64,000 nt of DNA from Heterodera schachtii (Eukaryota > Nematoda > Chromadorea > Rhabditida > Heteroderidae), in assembly GCA_023374025.1 (NCBI GenBank), contig SIJG01000020.1, positions 789,121-853,120 on the forward strand, in the 5' to 3' direction. Within the stretch, counting starts at the first letter, position 1; each line of letters starts with the position of its first letter. The notes under the pieces are model-generated. The model was not told the DNA's origin, did no database searches, and saw only the letters and a list, made by a program, of their open reading frames with translations. The position numbers and the translations under genes were made by a program. Positions 19,425 through 37,400 of the stretch are shown piece after piece.

Positions 19425-22400
19425 ATTCCCATACCTATTATAATAAGTTTTCTAAACCCATGATGATATATTTTTATATTCCTGATACCCATAAAAAATA
19501 CATATGCAGTTAGGCAACCATTATTTCCAAAACTATATTCCCATACCTATTATAATAATTTTTCTAAACCCATGGTGATATATTTTTATATTCCTGATAC
19601 CCATAAAAAAATACATATGCAGTTAGGCAACCATTATTTCCAAAACTATATTCCCATACCTATTATAATAATCTTTATAAACCCATGGTGATATATTTTT
19701 ATATTCCTGATACCCATAAAAAAATACATATGCAGTTAGGCAACCATTATTTCCAAAACTATATTCCCATACCTATTATAATAATCTTTCTAAACCCATG
19801 CTGATATATTTTTATATTCCTGATACCCATAAAAAATACATATGCACTTAGGCAACCATTATTTCCAAAACTATATTCCCATACCTATTATAATAATCTT
19901 TCTAAACCCATGGTGATATATTTTTATATTCATGATACCCATAAAAAATACATATGCAGTTAGGCAACCATTATTTCCAAAACTATATTCCCATACCTAT
20001 TATAATAATTTTTCTAAACCCATGGTGATATATTTTTATATTCCTGATACCCATAAAAAATACATATGCAGTTAGGCAACCATTATTTCCAAAACTATAT
20101 TCCCATACCTATTATAATAATTTTTCTAAACCCATGGTGATATTTTTTTACATTCATGATACCCATAAAAAATACATATGCAGTTAGGCAACCATTATTT
20201 CCAAAACTATATTCCCATACCTATTATAATAATCTTTCTAAACCCATGGTGATATATTTTTATATTCCTGTACCCATAAAAAATACATATGCAGTTAGGC
20301 AACCATTATTTCCAAAACTATCTTCCCATAGCTATTATAATAATTTTTCTAAACCCATGGTGATATATTTTTATATTCTTGATACCCATAAAAAATACAT
20401 ATGCAGTTAGGCAACCATTATTTCCAAAACTTTTTCTAAACCCATGGTAATATATTTTTATATTCCTGATACCCATAAAAAAATACATATGCAGTTAGGC
20501 AACCATTATTTCCAAAACTATATTCCCATACCTATTATAATAATCTTTCTAAACGCATGGTGATATATTTTTATATTCCTGATACCCATAAAAAATACAT
20601 ATGCAGTTAGGAAACCATTATTTCCAAAACTATATTCCCATACCTATTATAATAATCTTTCTAAACCCATGGTGATATATTTTTATATTCCTGATACCCA
20701 TAAAAAATACATATGCAGTTAGGCAACCATTATTTCCAAAACTATATTCCCATACCTATTATAATAATTTTTCTAAACCCATGGTGATATATTTTTATAT
20801 TCCTGATACCCATAAAAAATACATATGCAGTTAGGCAACCATTATTTCCAAAACTATATTCCCATACCTATTATAATAATTTTTCTAAACCCATGGTGAT
20901 ATATTTTTATATTCCTGATACCCATAAAAAATACATATGCAGTTAGGCAACCATTATTTCCAAAACTATATTCCCATACCTATTATAATAATTTTTCTAA
21001 ACCCATGGTGATATATTTTTATATTCCTGATACCCATAAAAAATACATATGCAGTTAGGCAACCATTATTTCCAAAACTATATTCCCATACCTATTATAA
21101 TAATTTTTCTAAACCCATGGAGATATATTTTTATATTCCTGATACCCATAAAAAATACATATGCAGTTAGGCAACCATTATTTCCAAAACTATATTCCCA
21201 TACCTATTATAATAATCTTTCTAAACCCATGGTGATATATTTTATATTCCTGATACCCATAAAAAATACATATGCAGTTAGGCAACCATTATTTCCAAAA
21301 CTATCTTCCCATAGCTATTATAATAATTTTTCTAAACCCATGGTGATATATTTTTATATTCCTGATACCCATAAAAAATACATATGCAGTTAGGCAACCA
21401 TTATTTCCAAAACTATATTCCCATACCTATTATAATAATCTTTCTAAACCCATGGTGATATATTTTTATATTCCTGATACCCATAAAAAAATACATATGC
21501 AGTTAGGCAACCATTATTTCCAAAACTATATTCCCATACCTATTATAATAATTTTTCTAAACCCATGGTGATATATTTTTATATTCCTGATACCCATAAA
21601 AAATACATATGCAGTTAGGCAACCATTATTTCCAAAACTATATTCCCATACCTATTATAATAATCTTTCTAAACCCATGGTGATATATTTTTATATTCCT
21701 GATACCCATAAAAAATACATATGCAGTTAGGCAACCATTATTTCCAAAACTATATTCCCATACCTATTATAATAATTTTTCTAAACCCATGGTGATATAT
21801 TTTTATATTCCTGATACCCATAAAAAATACATATGCAGTTAGGCAACCATTATTTCCAAAACTATATTCCCATACCTATTATAATAATTTTTCTAAACCC
21901 ATGGTGATATATTTTTATATTCCTGATACCCATAAAAAATACATATGCAGTTAGGCAACCATTATTTCCAAAACTATATTCCCATACCTATTATAATAAT
22001 TTTTCTAAACCCATGGTGATATATTTTTATATTCCTGATACCCATAAAAAATACATATGCAGTTAGGCAACCATTATTTCCAAAACTATATTCCCATACC
22101 TATTATAATAATCTTTCTAAACCCATGGTGATATATTTTTATATTCCTGATACCCATAAAAAATACATATGCAGTTAGGCAACCATTATTTCCAAAACTA
22201 TCTTCCCATAGCTATTATAATAATTTTTCTAAACCCATGGTGATATATTTTTATATTCCTGATACCCATAAAAAATACATATGCAGTTAGGCAACCATTA
22301 TTTCCAAAACTATATTCCCATACCTATTATAATAATTTTCTAAACCCATGGTGATATATTTTTATATTCCTGATACCCATAAAAAATACATATGCAGTTA

Positions 22401-25400
22401 GGCAACCATTATTTCCAAAACTATATTCCCATACCTATTATAATAATTTTTCTAAACCCATGGTGATATATTTTTATATTCCTGATACCCATAAAAAATA
22501 CATATGCAGTTAGGCAACCATTATTTCCAAAACTATATTCCCATACCTATTATAATAATTTTTCTAAACCCATGGTGATATATTTTTATATTCCTGATAC
22601 CCATAAAAAATACATATGCAGTTAGGCAACCATTATTTCCAAAACTATATTCCCATACCTATTATAATAATTTTTCTAAACCCATGGTGATATATTTTTA
22701 TATTCCTGATACCCATAAAAAATACATATGCAGTTAGGCAACCATTATTTCCAAAACTATATTCCCATACCTATTATAATAATTTTTCTAAACCCATGGT
22801 GATATATTTTTATATTCCTGATACCCATAAAAAATACATATGCAGTTAGGCAACCATTATTTCCAAAACTATATTCCCATACCTATTATAATAATTTTTC
22901 TAAACCCATGGTGATATATTTTTATATTCCTGATACCCATAAAAAATACATATGCAGTTAGGCAACCATTATTTCCAAAACTATATTCCCATACCTATTA
23001 TAATAATTTTTCTAAACCCATGGTGATATATTTTTATATTCCTGATACCCATAAAAAATACATATGCAGTTAGGCAACCATTATTTCCAAAACTATATTC
23101 CCATACCTATTATAATAATTTTTCTAAACCCATGGTGATATATTTTTATATTCCTGATACCCATAAAAAATACATATGCAGTTAGGCAACCATTATTTCC
23201 AAAACTATATTCCCATACCTATTATAATAATCTTTCTAAACCCATGGTGATATATTTTTATATTCCTGATACCCATAAAAAATACATATGCAGTTAGGCA
23301 ACCATTATTTCCAAAACTATATTCCCATACCTATTATAATAATTTTTCTAAACCCATGGTGATATTTTTTATATTCCTGATACCCATAAAAAATACATAT
23401 GCAGTTAGGCAACCATTATTTCCAAAACTATATTCCCATACCTATTATAATAATCTTTCTAAACCCATGGTGATATATTTTTATATTCCTGATACCCATA
23501 AAAAATACATATGCAGTTAGGCAACCATTATTTCCAAAACTATATTCCCATACCTATTATAATAATCTTTCTAAACCCATGGTGATATATTTTTATATTC
23601 CTGATACCCATAAAAAATACATATGCAGTTAGGCAACCATTATTTCCAAAACTATATTCCCATACCTATTATAATAATTTTTCTAAACCCATGGTGATAT
23701 ATTTTTATATTCCTGATACCCATAAAAAATACATATGCAGTTAGGCAACCATTATTTCCAAAACTATATTCCCATAGCTATTATAATAATTTTTCTAAAC
23801 CCATGGTGATATATTTTTATATTCCTGATACCCATAAAAAATACATATGCAGTTAGGCAACCATTATTTCCAAAACTATATTCCCATACCTATTATAATA
23901 ATTTTTCTAAACCCATGGTGATATATTTTTATATTCCTGATACCCATAAAAAATACATATGCAGTTAGGCAACCATTATTTCCAAAACTATATTCCCATA
24001 CCTATTATAATAATCTTTCTAAACCCATGGTGATATATTTTTATATTCCTGATACCCATAAAAAATACATATGCAGTTAGGCAACCATTATTTCCAAAAC
24101 TATATTCCCATACCTATTATAATAATCTTTCTAAACCCATGGTGATATATTTTTATATTCCTGATACCCATAAAAAATACATATGCAGTTAGGCAACCAT
24201 TATTTCCAAAACTATATTCCCATACCTATTATAATAATTTTTCTAAACCCATGGTGATATATTTTTATATTCCTGATACCCATAAAAAATACATATGCAG
24301 TTAGGCAACCATTATTTCCAAAACTATATTCCCATACCTATTATAATAATTTTTCTAAACCCATGGTGATATATTTTTATATTCCTGATACCCATAAAAA
24401 ATACATATGCAGTTAGGCAACCATTATTTCCAAAACTATATTCCCATACCTATTATAATAATCTTTCTAAACCCATGGTGATATATTTTTATATTCCTGA
24501 TACCCATAAAAAATACATATGCAGTTAGGCAACCATTATTTCCAAAACTATATTCCCATACCTATTATAATAATTTTTCTAAACCCATGGTGATATATTT
24601 TTATATTCCTGATACCCATAAAAAATACATATGCAGTTAGGCAACCATTATTTCCAAAACTATATTCCCATACCTATTATAATAATTTTTCTAAACCCAT
24701 GGTGATATATTTTTATATTCCTGATACCCATAAAAAATACATATGCAGTTAGGCAACCATTATTTCCAAAACTATATTCCCATACCTATTATAATAATCT
24801 TTCTAAACCCATGGTGATATATTTTTATATTCCTGATACCCATAAAAAATACATATGCAGTTAGGCAACCATTATTTCCAAAACTATATTCCCATACCTA
24901 TTATAATAATCTTTCTAAACCCATGGTGATATATTTTTATATTCCTGATACCCATAAAAAATACATATGCAGTTAGGCAACCATTATTTCCAAAACTATA
25001 TTCCCATACCTATTATAATAATTTTTCTAAACCCATGGTGATATATTTTTATATTCCTGATACCCATAAAAAATACATATGCAGTTAGGCAACCATTATT
25101 TCCAAAACTATATTCCCATACCTATTATAATAATTTTTCTAAACCCATGGTGATATATTTTTATATTCCTGATACCCATAAAAAATACATATGCAGTTAG
25201 GCAACCATTATTTCCAAAACTATATTCCCATACCTATTATAATAATCTTTCTAAACCCATGGTGATATATTTTTATATTCCTGATACCCATAAAAAATAC
25301 ATATGCAGTTAGGCAACCATTATTTCCAAAACTATATTCCCATACCTATTATAATAATTTTTCTAAACCCATGGTGATATATTTTTATATTCCTGATACC

Positions 25401-28400
25401 CATAAAAAATACATATGCAGTTAGGCAACCATTATTTCCAAAACTATATTCCCATACCTATTATAATAATTTTTCTAAACCCATGGTGATATATTTTTAT
25501 ATTCCTGATACCCATAAAAAATACATATGCAGTTAGGCAACCATTATTTCCAAAACTATATTCCCATACCTATTATAATAAGTTTTCTAAACCCATGGTG
25601 ATATATTTTTATATTCCTGATACCCATAAAAAATACATATGCAGTTAGGCAACCATTATTTCCAAAACTATATTCCCATACCTATTATAATAATCTTTCT
25701 AAACCCATGGTGATATATTTTTATATTCCTGATACCCATAAAAAATACATATGCAGTTAGGCAACCATTATTTCCAAAACTATATTCCCATACCTATTAT
25801 AATAATTTTTCTAAACCCATGGTGATATATTTTTATATTCCTGATACCCATAAAAAATACATATGCAGTTAGGCAACCATTATTTCCAAAACTATATTCC
25901 CATACCTATTATAATAATTTTTCTAAACCCATGGTGATATATTTTTATATTCCTGATACCCATAAAAAATACATATGCAGTTAGGCAACCATTATTTCCA
26001 AAACTATATTCCCATACCTATTATAATAATTTTTCTAAACCCATGGTGATATATTTTTATATTCCTGATACCCATAAAAAATACATATGCAGTTAGGCAA
26101 CCATTATTTCCAAAACTATATTCCCATACCTATTATAATAATTTTTCTAAACCCATGGTGATATATTTTTATATTCCTGATACCCATAAAAAATACATAT
26201 GCAGTTAGGCAACCATTATTTCCAAAACTATATTCCCATACCTATTATAATAATCTTTCTAAACCCATGGTGATATATTTTTATATTCCTGATACCCATA
26301 AAAAATACATATGCAGTTAGGCAACCATTATTTCCAAAACTATATTCCCATACCTATTATAATAATCTTTCTAAACCCATGGTGATATATTTTTATATTC
26401 CTGATACCCATAAAAAATACATATGCAGTTAGGCAACCATTATTTCCAAAACTATATTCCCATACCTATTATAATAATTTTTCTAAACCCATGGTGATAT
26501 ATTTTTATATTCCTGATACCCATAAAAAATACATATGCAGTTAGGCAACCATTATTTCCAAAACTATATTCCCATACCTATTATAATAATTTTTCTAAAC
26601 CCATGGTGATATATTTTTATATTCCTGATACCCATAAAAAATACATATGCAGTTAGGCAACCATTATTTCCAAAACTATATTCCCATACCTATTATAATA
26701 ATTTTTCTAAACCCATGGTGATATATTTTTATATTCCTGATACCCATAAAAAATACATATGCAGTTAGGCAACCATTATTTCCAAAACTATATTCCCATA
26801 CCTATTATAATAATTTTTCTAAACCCATGGTGATATATTTTTATATTCCTGATACCCATAAAAAATACATATGCAGTTAGGCAACCATTATTTCCAAAAC
26901 TATATTCCCATACCTATTATAATAATTTTTCTAAACCCATGGTGATATATTTTTATATTCCTGATACCCATAAAAAATACATATGCAGTTAGGCAACCAT
27001 TATTTCCAAAACTATATTCCCATACCTATTATAATAATTTTTCTAAACCCATGGTGATATATTTTTATATTCATGATACCCATAAAAAATACATATGCAG
27101 TTAGGCAACCATTATTTCCAAAACTATATTCCCATACCTATTATAATAATTTTTCTAAACCCATGGTGATATATTTTTATATTCCTGATACCCATAAAAA
27201 ATACATATGCAGTTAGGCAACCATTATTTCCAAAACTATATTCCCATACCTATTATAATAATTTTTCTAAACCCATGGTGATATATTTTTATATTCCTGA
27301 TACCCATAAAAAATACATATGCAGTTAGGCAACCATTATTTCCAAAACTATATTCCCATACCTATTATAATAAGTTTTCTAAACCCATGGTGATATATTT
27401 TTATATTCCTGATACCCATAAAAAATACATATGCAGTTAGGCAACCATTATTTCCAAAACTATATTCCCATACCTATTATAATAATTTTTCTAAACCCAT
27501 GGTGATATATTTTTATATTCCTGATACCCATAAAAAATACATATGCAGTTAGGCAACCATTATTTCCAAAACTATATTCCCATACCTATTATAATAATTT
27601 TTCTAAACCCATGGTGATATATTTTTATATTCCTGATACCCATAAAAAATACATATGCAGTTAGGCAACCATTATTTCCAAAACTATATTCCCATACCTA
27701 TTATAATAATTTTTCTAAACCCATGGTGATATATTTTTATATTCCTGATACCCATAAAAAATACATATGCAGTTAGGCAACCATTATTTCCAAAACTATA
27801 TTCCCATACCTATTATAATAATTTTTCTAAACCCATGGTGATATATTTTTATATTCCTGATACCCATAAAAAATACATATGCAGTTAGGCAACCATTATT
27901 TCCAAAACTATATTCCCATACCTATTATAATAATTTTTCTAAACCCATGGTGATATATTTTTATATTCCTGATACCCATAAAAAATACATATGCAGTTAG
28001 GCAACCATTATTTCCAAAACTATATTCCCATACCTATTATAATAATTTTTCTAAACCCATGGTGATATATTTTTATATTCCTGATACCCATAAAAAATAC
28101 ATATGCAGTTAGGCAACCATTATTTCCAAAACTATATTCCCATACCTATTATAATAATTTTTCTAAACCCATGGTGATATATTTTTATATTCCTGATACC
28201 CATAAAAAATACATATGCAGTTAGGCAACCATTATTTCCAAAACTATATTCCCATACCTATTATAATAATTTTTCTAAACCCATGGTGATATATTTTTAT
28301 ATTCCTGATACCCATAAAAAATACATATGCAGTTAGGCAACCATTATTTCCAAAACTATATTCCCATACCTATTATAATAATTTTTCTAAACCCATGGTG

Positions 28401-31400
28401 ATATTTTTTATATTCCTGATACCCATAAAAAATACATATGCAGTTAGGCAACCATTATTTCCAAAACTATATTCCCATACCTATTATAATAAGTTTTCTA
28501 AACCCATGGTGATATATTTTTATATTCCTGATACCCATAAAAAATACATATGCAGTTAGGCAACCATTATTTCCAAAACTATATTCCCATACCTATTATA
28601 ATAATTTTTCTAAACCCATGGTGATATTTTTTATATTCCTGATACCCATAAAAAATACATATGCAGTTAGGCAACCATTATTTCCAAAACTATATTCCCA
28701 TACCTATTATAATAATTTTTCTAAACCCATGGTGATATATTTTTATATTCCTGATACCCATAAAAAATACATATGCAGTTAGGCAACCATTATTTCCAAA
28801 ACTATATTCCCATACCTATTATAATAATTTTTCTAAACCCATGGTGATATATTTTTATATTCCTGATACCCATAAAAAATACATATGCAGTTAGGCAACC
28901 ATTATTTCCAAAACTATATTCCCATACCTATTATAATAATTTTTCTAAACCCATGGTGATATATTTTTATATTCCTGATACCCATAAAAAATACATATGC
29001 AGTTAGGCAACCATTATTTCCAAAACTATATTCCCATACCTATTATAATAATTTTTCTAAACCCATGGTGATATATTTTTATATTCCTGATACCCATAAA
29101 AAATACATATGCAGTTAGGCAACCATTATTTCCAAAACTATATTCCCATACCTATTATAATAATTTTTCTAAACCCATGGTGATATATTTTTATATTCCT
29201 GATACCCATAAAAAATACATATGCAGTTAGGCAACCATTATTTCCAAAACTATATTCCCATACCTATTATAATAATTTTTCTAAACCCATGGTGATATAT
29301 TTTTATATTCCTGATACCCATAAAAAATACATATGCAGTTAGGCAACCATTATTTCCAAAACTATATTCCCATACCTATTATAATAATTTTTCTAAACCC
29401 ATGGTGATATATTTTTATATTCCTGATACCCATAAAAAATACATATGCAGTTAGGCAACCATTATTTCCAAAACTATATTCCCATACCTATTATAATAAT
29501 TTTTCTAAACCCATGGTGATATATTTTTATATTCCTGATACCCATAAAAAATACATATGCAGTTAGGCAACCATTATTTCCAAAACTATATTCCCATACC
29601 TATTATAATAATTTTTCTAAACCCATGGTGATATATTTTTATATTCCTGATACCCATAAAAAATACATATGCAGTTAGGCAACCATTATTTCCAAAACTA
29701 TATTCCCATACCTATTATAATAATTTTTCTAAACCCATGGTGATATTTTTTATATTCCTGATACCCATAAAAAATACATATGCAGTTAGGCAACCATTAT
29801 TTCCAAAACTATATTCCCATACCTATTATAATAATTTTTCTAAACCCATGGTGATATATTTTTATATTCCTGATACCCATAAAAAATACATATGCAGTTA
29901 GGCAACCATTATTTCCAAAACTATATTCCCATACCTATTATAATAATCTTTCTAAACCCATGGTGATATATTTTTATATTCCTGATACCCATAAAAAATA
30001 CATATGCAGTTAGGCAACCATTATTTCCAAAACTATATTCCCATACCTATTATAATAATTTTTCTAAACCCATGGTGATATATTTTTATATTCCTGATAC
30101 CCATAAAAAATACATATGCAGTTAGGCAACCATTATTTCCAAAACTATATTCCCATACCTATTATAATAAGTTTTCTAAACCCATGGTGATATATTTTTA
30201 TATTCCTGATACCCATAAAAAATACATATGCAGTTAGGCAACCATTATTTCCAAAACTATATTCCCATACCTATTATAATAATTTTTCTAAACCCATGGT
30301 GATATATTTTTATATTCCTGATACCCATAAAAAATACATATGCAGTTAGGCAACCATTATTTCCAAAACTATATTCCCATACCTATTATAATAATTTTTC
30401 TAAACCCATGGTGATATATTTTTATATTCCTGATACCCATAAAAAATACATATGCAGTTAGGCAACCATTATTTCCAAAACTATATTCCCATACCTATTA
30501 TAATAAGTTTTCTAAACCCATGGTGATATATTTTTATATTCCTGATACCCATAAAAAATACATATGCAGTTAGGCAACCATTATTTCCAAAACTATATTC
30601 CCATACCTATTATAATAATCTTTCTAAACCCATGGTGATATATTTTTATATTCATGATACCCATAAAAAATACATATGCAGTTAGGCAACCATTATTTCC
30701 AAAACTATATTCCCATACCTATTATAATAATTTTTCTAAACCCATGGTGATATATTTTTATATTCCTGATACCCATAAAAAATACATATGCAGTTAGGCA
30801 ACCATTATTTCCAAAACTATATTCCCATACCTATTATAATAATTTTCTAAACCCATGGTGATATATTTTTATATTCCTGATACCCATAAAAAATACATAT
30901 GCAGTTAGGCAACCATTATTTCCAAAACTATATTCCCATACCTATTATAATAATCTTTCTAAACCCATGGTGATATATTTTTATATTCCTGATACCCATA
31001 AAAAATACATATGCAGTTAGGCAACCATTATTTCCAAAACTATATTCCCATACCTATTATAATAAGTTTTCTAAACCCATGGTGATATATTTTTATATTC
31101 CTGATACCCATAAAAAATACATATGCAGTTAGGCAACCATTATTTCCAAAACTATATTCCCATACCTATTATAATAATTTTTCTAAACCCATGGTGATAT
31201 ATTTTTATATTCCTGATACCCATAAAAAATACATATGCAGTTAGGCAACCATTATTTCCAAAACTATATTCCCATACCTATTATAATAATTTTTCTAAAC
31301 CCATGGTGATATTTTTTATATTCCTGATACCCATAAAAAATACATATGCAGTTAGGCAACCATTATTTCCAAAACTATATTCCCATACCTATTATAATAA

Positions 31401-34400
31401 TCTTTCTAAACCCATGGTGATATATTTTTATATTCCTGATACCCATAAAAAATACATATGCAGTTAGGCAACCATTATTTCCAAAACTATCTTCCCATAG
31501 CTATTATAATAATTTTTCTAAACCCATGGTGATATATTTTTATATTCCTGATACCCATAAAAAATACATATGCAGTTAGGCAACCATTATTTCCAAAACT
31601 ATATTCCCATACCTATTATAATAATTTTTCTAAACCCATGGTGATATATTTTTATATTCCTGATACCCATAAAAAATACATATGCAGTTAGGCAACCATT
31701 ATTTCCAAAACTATATTCCCATACCTATTATAATAATTTTCTAAACCCATGGTGATATATTTTTATATTCCTGATACCCATAAAAAATACATATGCAGTT
31801 AGGCAACCATTATTTCCAAAACTATATTCCCATACCTATTATAATAATTTTTCTAAACCCATGGTGATATATTTTTATATTCCTGATACCCATAAAAAAT
31901 ACATATGCAGTTAGGCAACCATTATTTCCAAAACTATATTCCCATACCTATTATAATAATTTTTCTAAACCCATGGTGATATATTTTTATATTCCTGATA
32001 CCCATAAAAAATACATATGCAGTTAGGCAACCATTATTTCCAAAACTATATTCCCATACCTATTATAATAATTTTTCTAAACCCATGGTGATATATTTTT
32101 ATATTCCTGATACCCATAAAAAATACATATGCAGTTAGGCAACCATTATTTCCAAAACTATATTCCCATACCTATTATAATAATTTTTCTAAACCCATGG
32201 TGATATATTTTTATATTCCTGATACCCATAAAAAATACATATGCAGTTAGGCAACCATTATTTCCAAAACTATATTCCCATACCTATTATAATAATCTTT
32301 CTAAACCCATGGTGATATATTTTTATATTCCTGATACCCATAAAAAATACATATGCAGTTAGGCAACCATTATTTCCAAAACTATATTCCCATACCTATT
32401 ATAATAATTTTTCTAAACCCATGGTGATATATTTTTATATTCCTGATACCCATAAAAAATACATATGCAGTTAGGCAACCATTATTTCCAAAACTATATT
32501 CCCATACCTATTATAATAATTTTTCTAAACCCATGGTGATATATTTTTATATTCCTGATACCCATAAAAAATACATATGCAGTTAGGCAACCATTATTTC
32601 CAAAACTATATTCCCATACCTATTATAATAATTTTCTAAACCCATGGTGATATTTTTTATATTCCTGATACCCATAAAAAATACATATGCAGTTAGGCAA
32701 CCATTATTTCCAAAACTATATTCCCATACCTATTATAATAATTTTTCTAAACCCATGGTGATATATTTTTATATTCCTGATACCCATAAAAAATACATAT
32801 GCAGTTAGGCAACCATTATTTCCAAAACTATATTCCCATACCTATTATAATAATTTTTCTAAACCCATGGTGATATATTTTTATATTCCTGATACCCATA
32901 AAAAATACATATGCAGTTAGGCAACCATTATTTCCAAAACTATATTCCCATACCTATTATAATAAGTTTTCTAAACCCATGGTGATATTTTTTATATTCC
33001 TGATACCCATAAAAAATACATATGCAGTTAGGCAACCATTATTTCCAAAACTATATTCCCATACCTATTATAATAATCTTTCTAAACCCATGGTGATATA
33101 TTTTTATATTCCTGATACCCATAAAAAATACATATGCAGTTAGGCAACCATTATTTCCAAAACTATATTCCCATACCTATTATAATAATTTTTCTAAACC
33201 CATGGTGATATATTTTTATATTCCTGATACCCATAAAAAATACATATGCAGTTAGGCAACCATTATTTCCAAAACTATATTCCCATACCTATTATAATAA
33301 TTTTTCTAAACCCATGGTGATATATTTTTATATTCCTGATACCCATAAAAAATACATATGCAGTTAGGCAACCATTATTTCCAAAACTATATTCCCATAC
33401 CTATTATAATAAGTTTTCTAAACCCATGGTGATATATTTTTATATTCCTGATACCCATAAAAAATACATATGCAGTTAGGCAACCATTATTTCCAAAACT
33501 ATATTCCCATACCTATTATAATAATTTTTCTAAACCCATGGTGATATATTTTTATATTCCTGATACCCATAAAAAATACATATGCAGTTAGGCAACCATT
33601 ATTTCCAAAACTATATTCCCATACCTATTATAATAATTTTTCTAAACCCATGGTGATATATTTTTATATTCCTGATACCCATAAAAAATACATATGCAGT
33701 TAGGCAACCATTATTTCCAAAACTATATTCCCATACCTATTATAATAAGTTTTCTAAACCCATGGTGATATATTTTTATATTCCTGATACCCATAAAAAA
33801 TACATATGCAGTTAGGCAACCATTATTTCCAAAACTATATTCCCATACCTATTATAATAATTTTCTAAACCCATGGTGATATATTTTTATATTCCTGATA
33901 CCCATAAAAAATACATATGCAGTTAGGCAACCATTATTTCCAAAACTATATTCCCATACCTATTATAATAATTTTTCTAAACCCATGGTGATATATTTTT
34001 ATATTCCTGATACCCATAAAAAATACATATGCAGTTAGGCAACCATTATTTCCAAAACTATATTCCCATACCTATTATAATAATTTTTCTAAACCCATGG
34101 TGATATATTTTTATATTCCTGATACCCATAAAAAATACATATGCAGTTAGGCAACCATTATTTCCAAAACTATATTCCCATACCTATTATAATAATTTTT
34201 CTAAACCCATGGTGATATATTTTTATATTCCTGATACCCATAAAAAATACATATGCAGTTAGGCAACCATTATTTCCAAAACTATATTCCCATACCTATT
34301 ATAATAATTTTTCTAAACCCATGGTGATATATTTTTATATTCCTGATACCCATAAAAAATACATATGCAGTTAGGCAACCATTATTTCCAAAACTATATT

Positions 34401-37400
34401 CCCATACCTATTATAATAATTTTTCTAAACCCATGGTGATATATTTTTATATTCCTGATACCCATAAAAAATACATATGCAGTTAGGCAACCATTATTTC
34501 CAAAACTATATTCCCATACCTATTATAATAATTTTTCTAAACCCATGGTGATATATTTTTATATTCCTGATACCCATAAAAAATACATATGCAGTTAGGC
34601 AACCATTATTTCCAAAACTATATTCCCATACCTATTATAATAAGTTTTCTAAACCCATGGTGATATATTTTTATATTCCTGATACCCATAAAAAATACAT
34701 ATGCAGTTAGGCAACCATTATTTCCAAAACTATATTCCCATACCTATTATAATAATTTTTCTAAACCCATGGTGATATATTTTTATATTCCTGATACCCA
34801 TAAAAAATACATATGCAGTTAGGCAACCATTATTTCCAAAACTATATTCCCATACCTATTATAATAAGTTTTCTAAACCCATGGTGATATATTTTTATAT
34901 TCCTGATACCCATAAAAAATACATATGCAGTTAGGCAACCATTATTTCCAAAACTATATTCCCATACCTATTATAATAATTTTTCTAAACCCATGGTGAT
35001 ATATTTTTATATTCCTGATACCCATAAAAAATACATATGCAGTTAGGCAACCATTATTTCCAAAACTATATTCCCATACCTATTATAATAATTTTTCTAA
35101 ACCCATGGTGATATATTTTTATATTCCTGATACCCATAAAAAATACATATGCAGTTAGGCAACCATTATTTCCAAAACTATATTCCCATACCTATTATAA
35201 TAATTTTTCTAAACCCATGGTGATATATTTTTATATTCCTGATACCCATAAAAAATACATATGCAGTTAGGCAACCATTATTTCCAAAACTATATTCCCA
35301 TACCTATTATAATAATTTTTCTAAACCCATGGTGATATATTTTTATATTCCTGATACCCATAAAAAATACATATGCAGTTAGGCAACCATTATTTCCAAA
35401 ACTATATTCCCATACCTATTATAATAATTTTTCTAAACCCATGGTGATATATTTTTATATTCCTGATACCCATAAAAAATACATATGCAGTTAGGCAACC
35501 ATTATTTCCAAAACTATATTCCCATACCTATTATAATAATTTTTCTAAACCCATGGTGATATATTTTTATATTCATGATACCCATAAAAAATACATATGC
35601 AGTTAGGCAACCATTATTTCCAAAACTATATTCCCATACCTATTATAATAATTTTTCTAAACCCATGGTGATATATTTTTATATTCCTGATACCCATAAA
35701 AAATACATATGCAGTTAGGCAACCATTATTTCCAAAACTATATTCCCATACCTATTATAATAATTTTTCTAAACCCATGGTGATATATTTTTATATTCCT
35801 GATACCCATAAAAAATACATATGCAGTTAGGCAACCATTATTTCCAAAACTATATTCCCATACCTATTATAATAATTTTTCTAAACCCATGGTGATATAT
35901 TTTTATATTCCTGATACCCATAAAAAATACATATGCAGTTAGGCAACCATTATTTCCAAAACTATATTCCCATACCTATTATAATAAGTTTTCTAAACCC
36001 ATGGTGATATATTTTTATATTCCTGATACCCATAAAAAATACATATGCAGTTAGGCAACCATTATTTCCAAAACTATATTCCCATACCTATTATAATAAT
36101 TTTTCTAAACCCATGGTGATATATTTTTATATTCCTGATACCCATAAAAAATACATATGCAGTTAGGCAACCATTATTTCCAAAACTATATTCCCATACC
36201 TATTATAATAATTTTTCTAAACCCATGGTGATATATTTTTATATTCCTGATACCCATAAAAAATACATATGCAGTTAGGCAACCATTATTTCCAAAACTA
36301 TATTCCCATACCTATTATAATAATTTTTCTAAACCCATGGTGATATATTTTTATATTCCTGATACCCATAAAAAATACATATGCAGTTAGGCAACCATTA
36401 TTTCCAAAACTATATTCCCATACCTATTATAATAATTTTTCTAAACCCATGGTGATATTTTTTATATTCCTGATACCCATAAAAAATACATATGCAGTTA
36501 GGCAACCATTATTTCCAAAACTATATTCCCATACCTATTATAATAATTTTTCTAAACCCATGGTGATATATTTTTATATTCCTGATACCCATAAAAAATA
36601 CATATGCAGTTAGGCAACCATTATTTCCAAAACTATATTCCCATACCTATTATAATAATTTTTCTAAACCCATGGTGATATATTTTTATATTCCTGATAC
36701 CCATAAAAAATACATATGCAGTTAGGCAACCATTATTTCCAAAACTATATTCCCATACCTATTATAATAAGTTTTCTAAACCCATGGTGATATATTTTTA
36801 TATTCCTGATACCCATAAAAAATACATATGCAGTTAGGCAACCATTATTTCCAAAACTATATTCCCATACCTATTATAATAATTTTTCTAAACCCATGGT
36901 GATATATTTTTATATTCCTGATACCCATAAAAAATACATATGCAGTTAGGCAACCATTATTTCCAAAACTATATTCCCATACCTATTATAATAAGTTTTC
37001 TAAACCCATGGTGATATATTTTTATATTCCTGATACCCATAAAAAATACATATGCAGTTAGGCAACCATTATTTCCAAAACTATATTCCCATACCTATTA
37101 TAATAATTTTTCTAAACCCATGGTGATATATTTTTATATTCCTGATACCCATAAAAAATACATATGCAGTTAGGCAACCATTATTTCCAAAACTATATTC
37201 CCATACCTATTATAATAATTTTTCTAAACCCATGGTGATATATTTTTATATTCCTGATACCCATAAAAAATACATATGCAGTTAGGCAACCATTATTTCC
37301 AAAACTATATTCCCATACGGAGATATATTTTTATATTCCTGATACCCATAAAAAATACATATGCAGTTAGGCAACCATTATTTCCAAAACTATATTCCCA

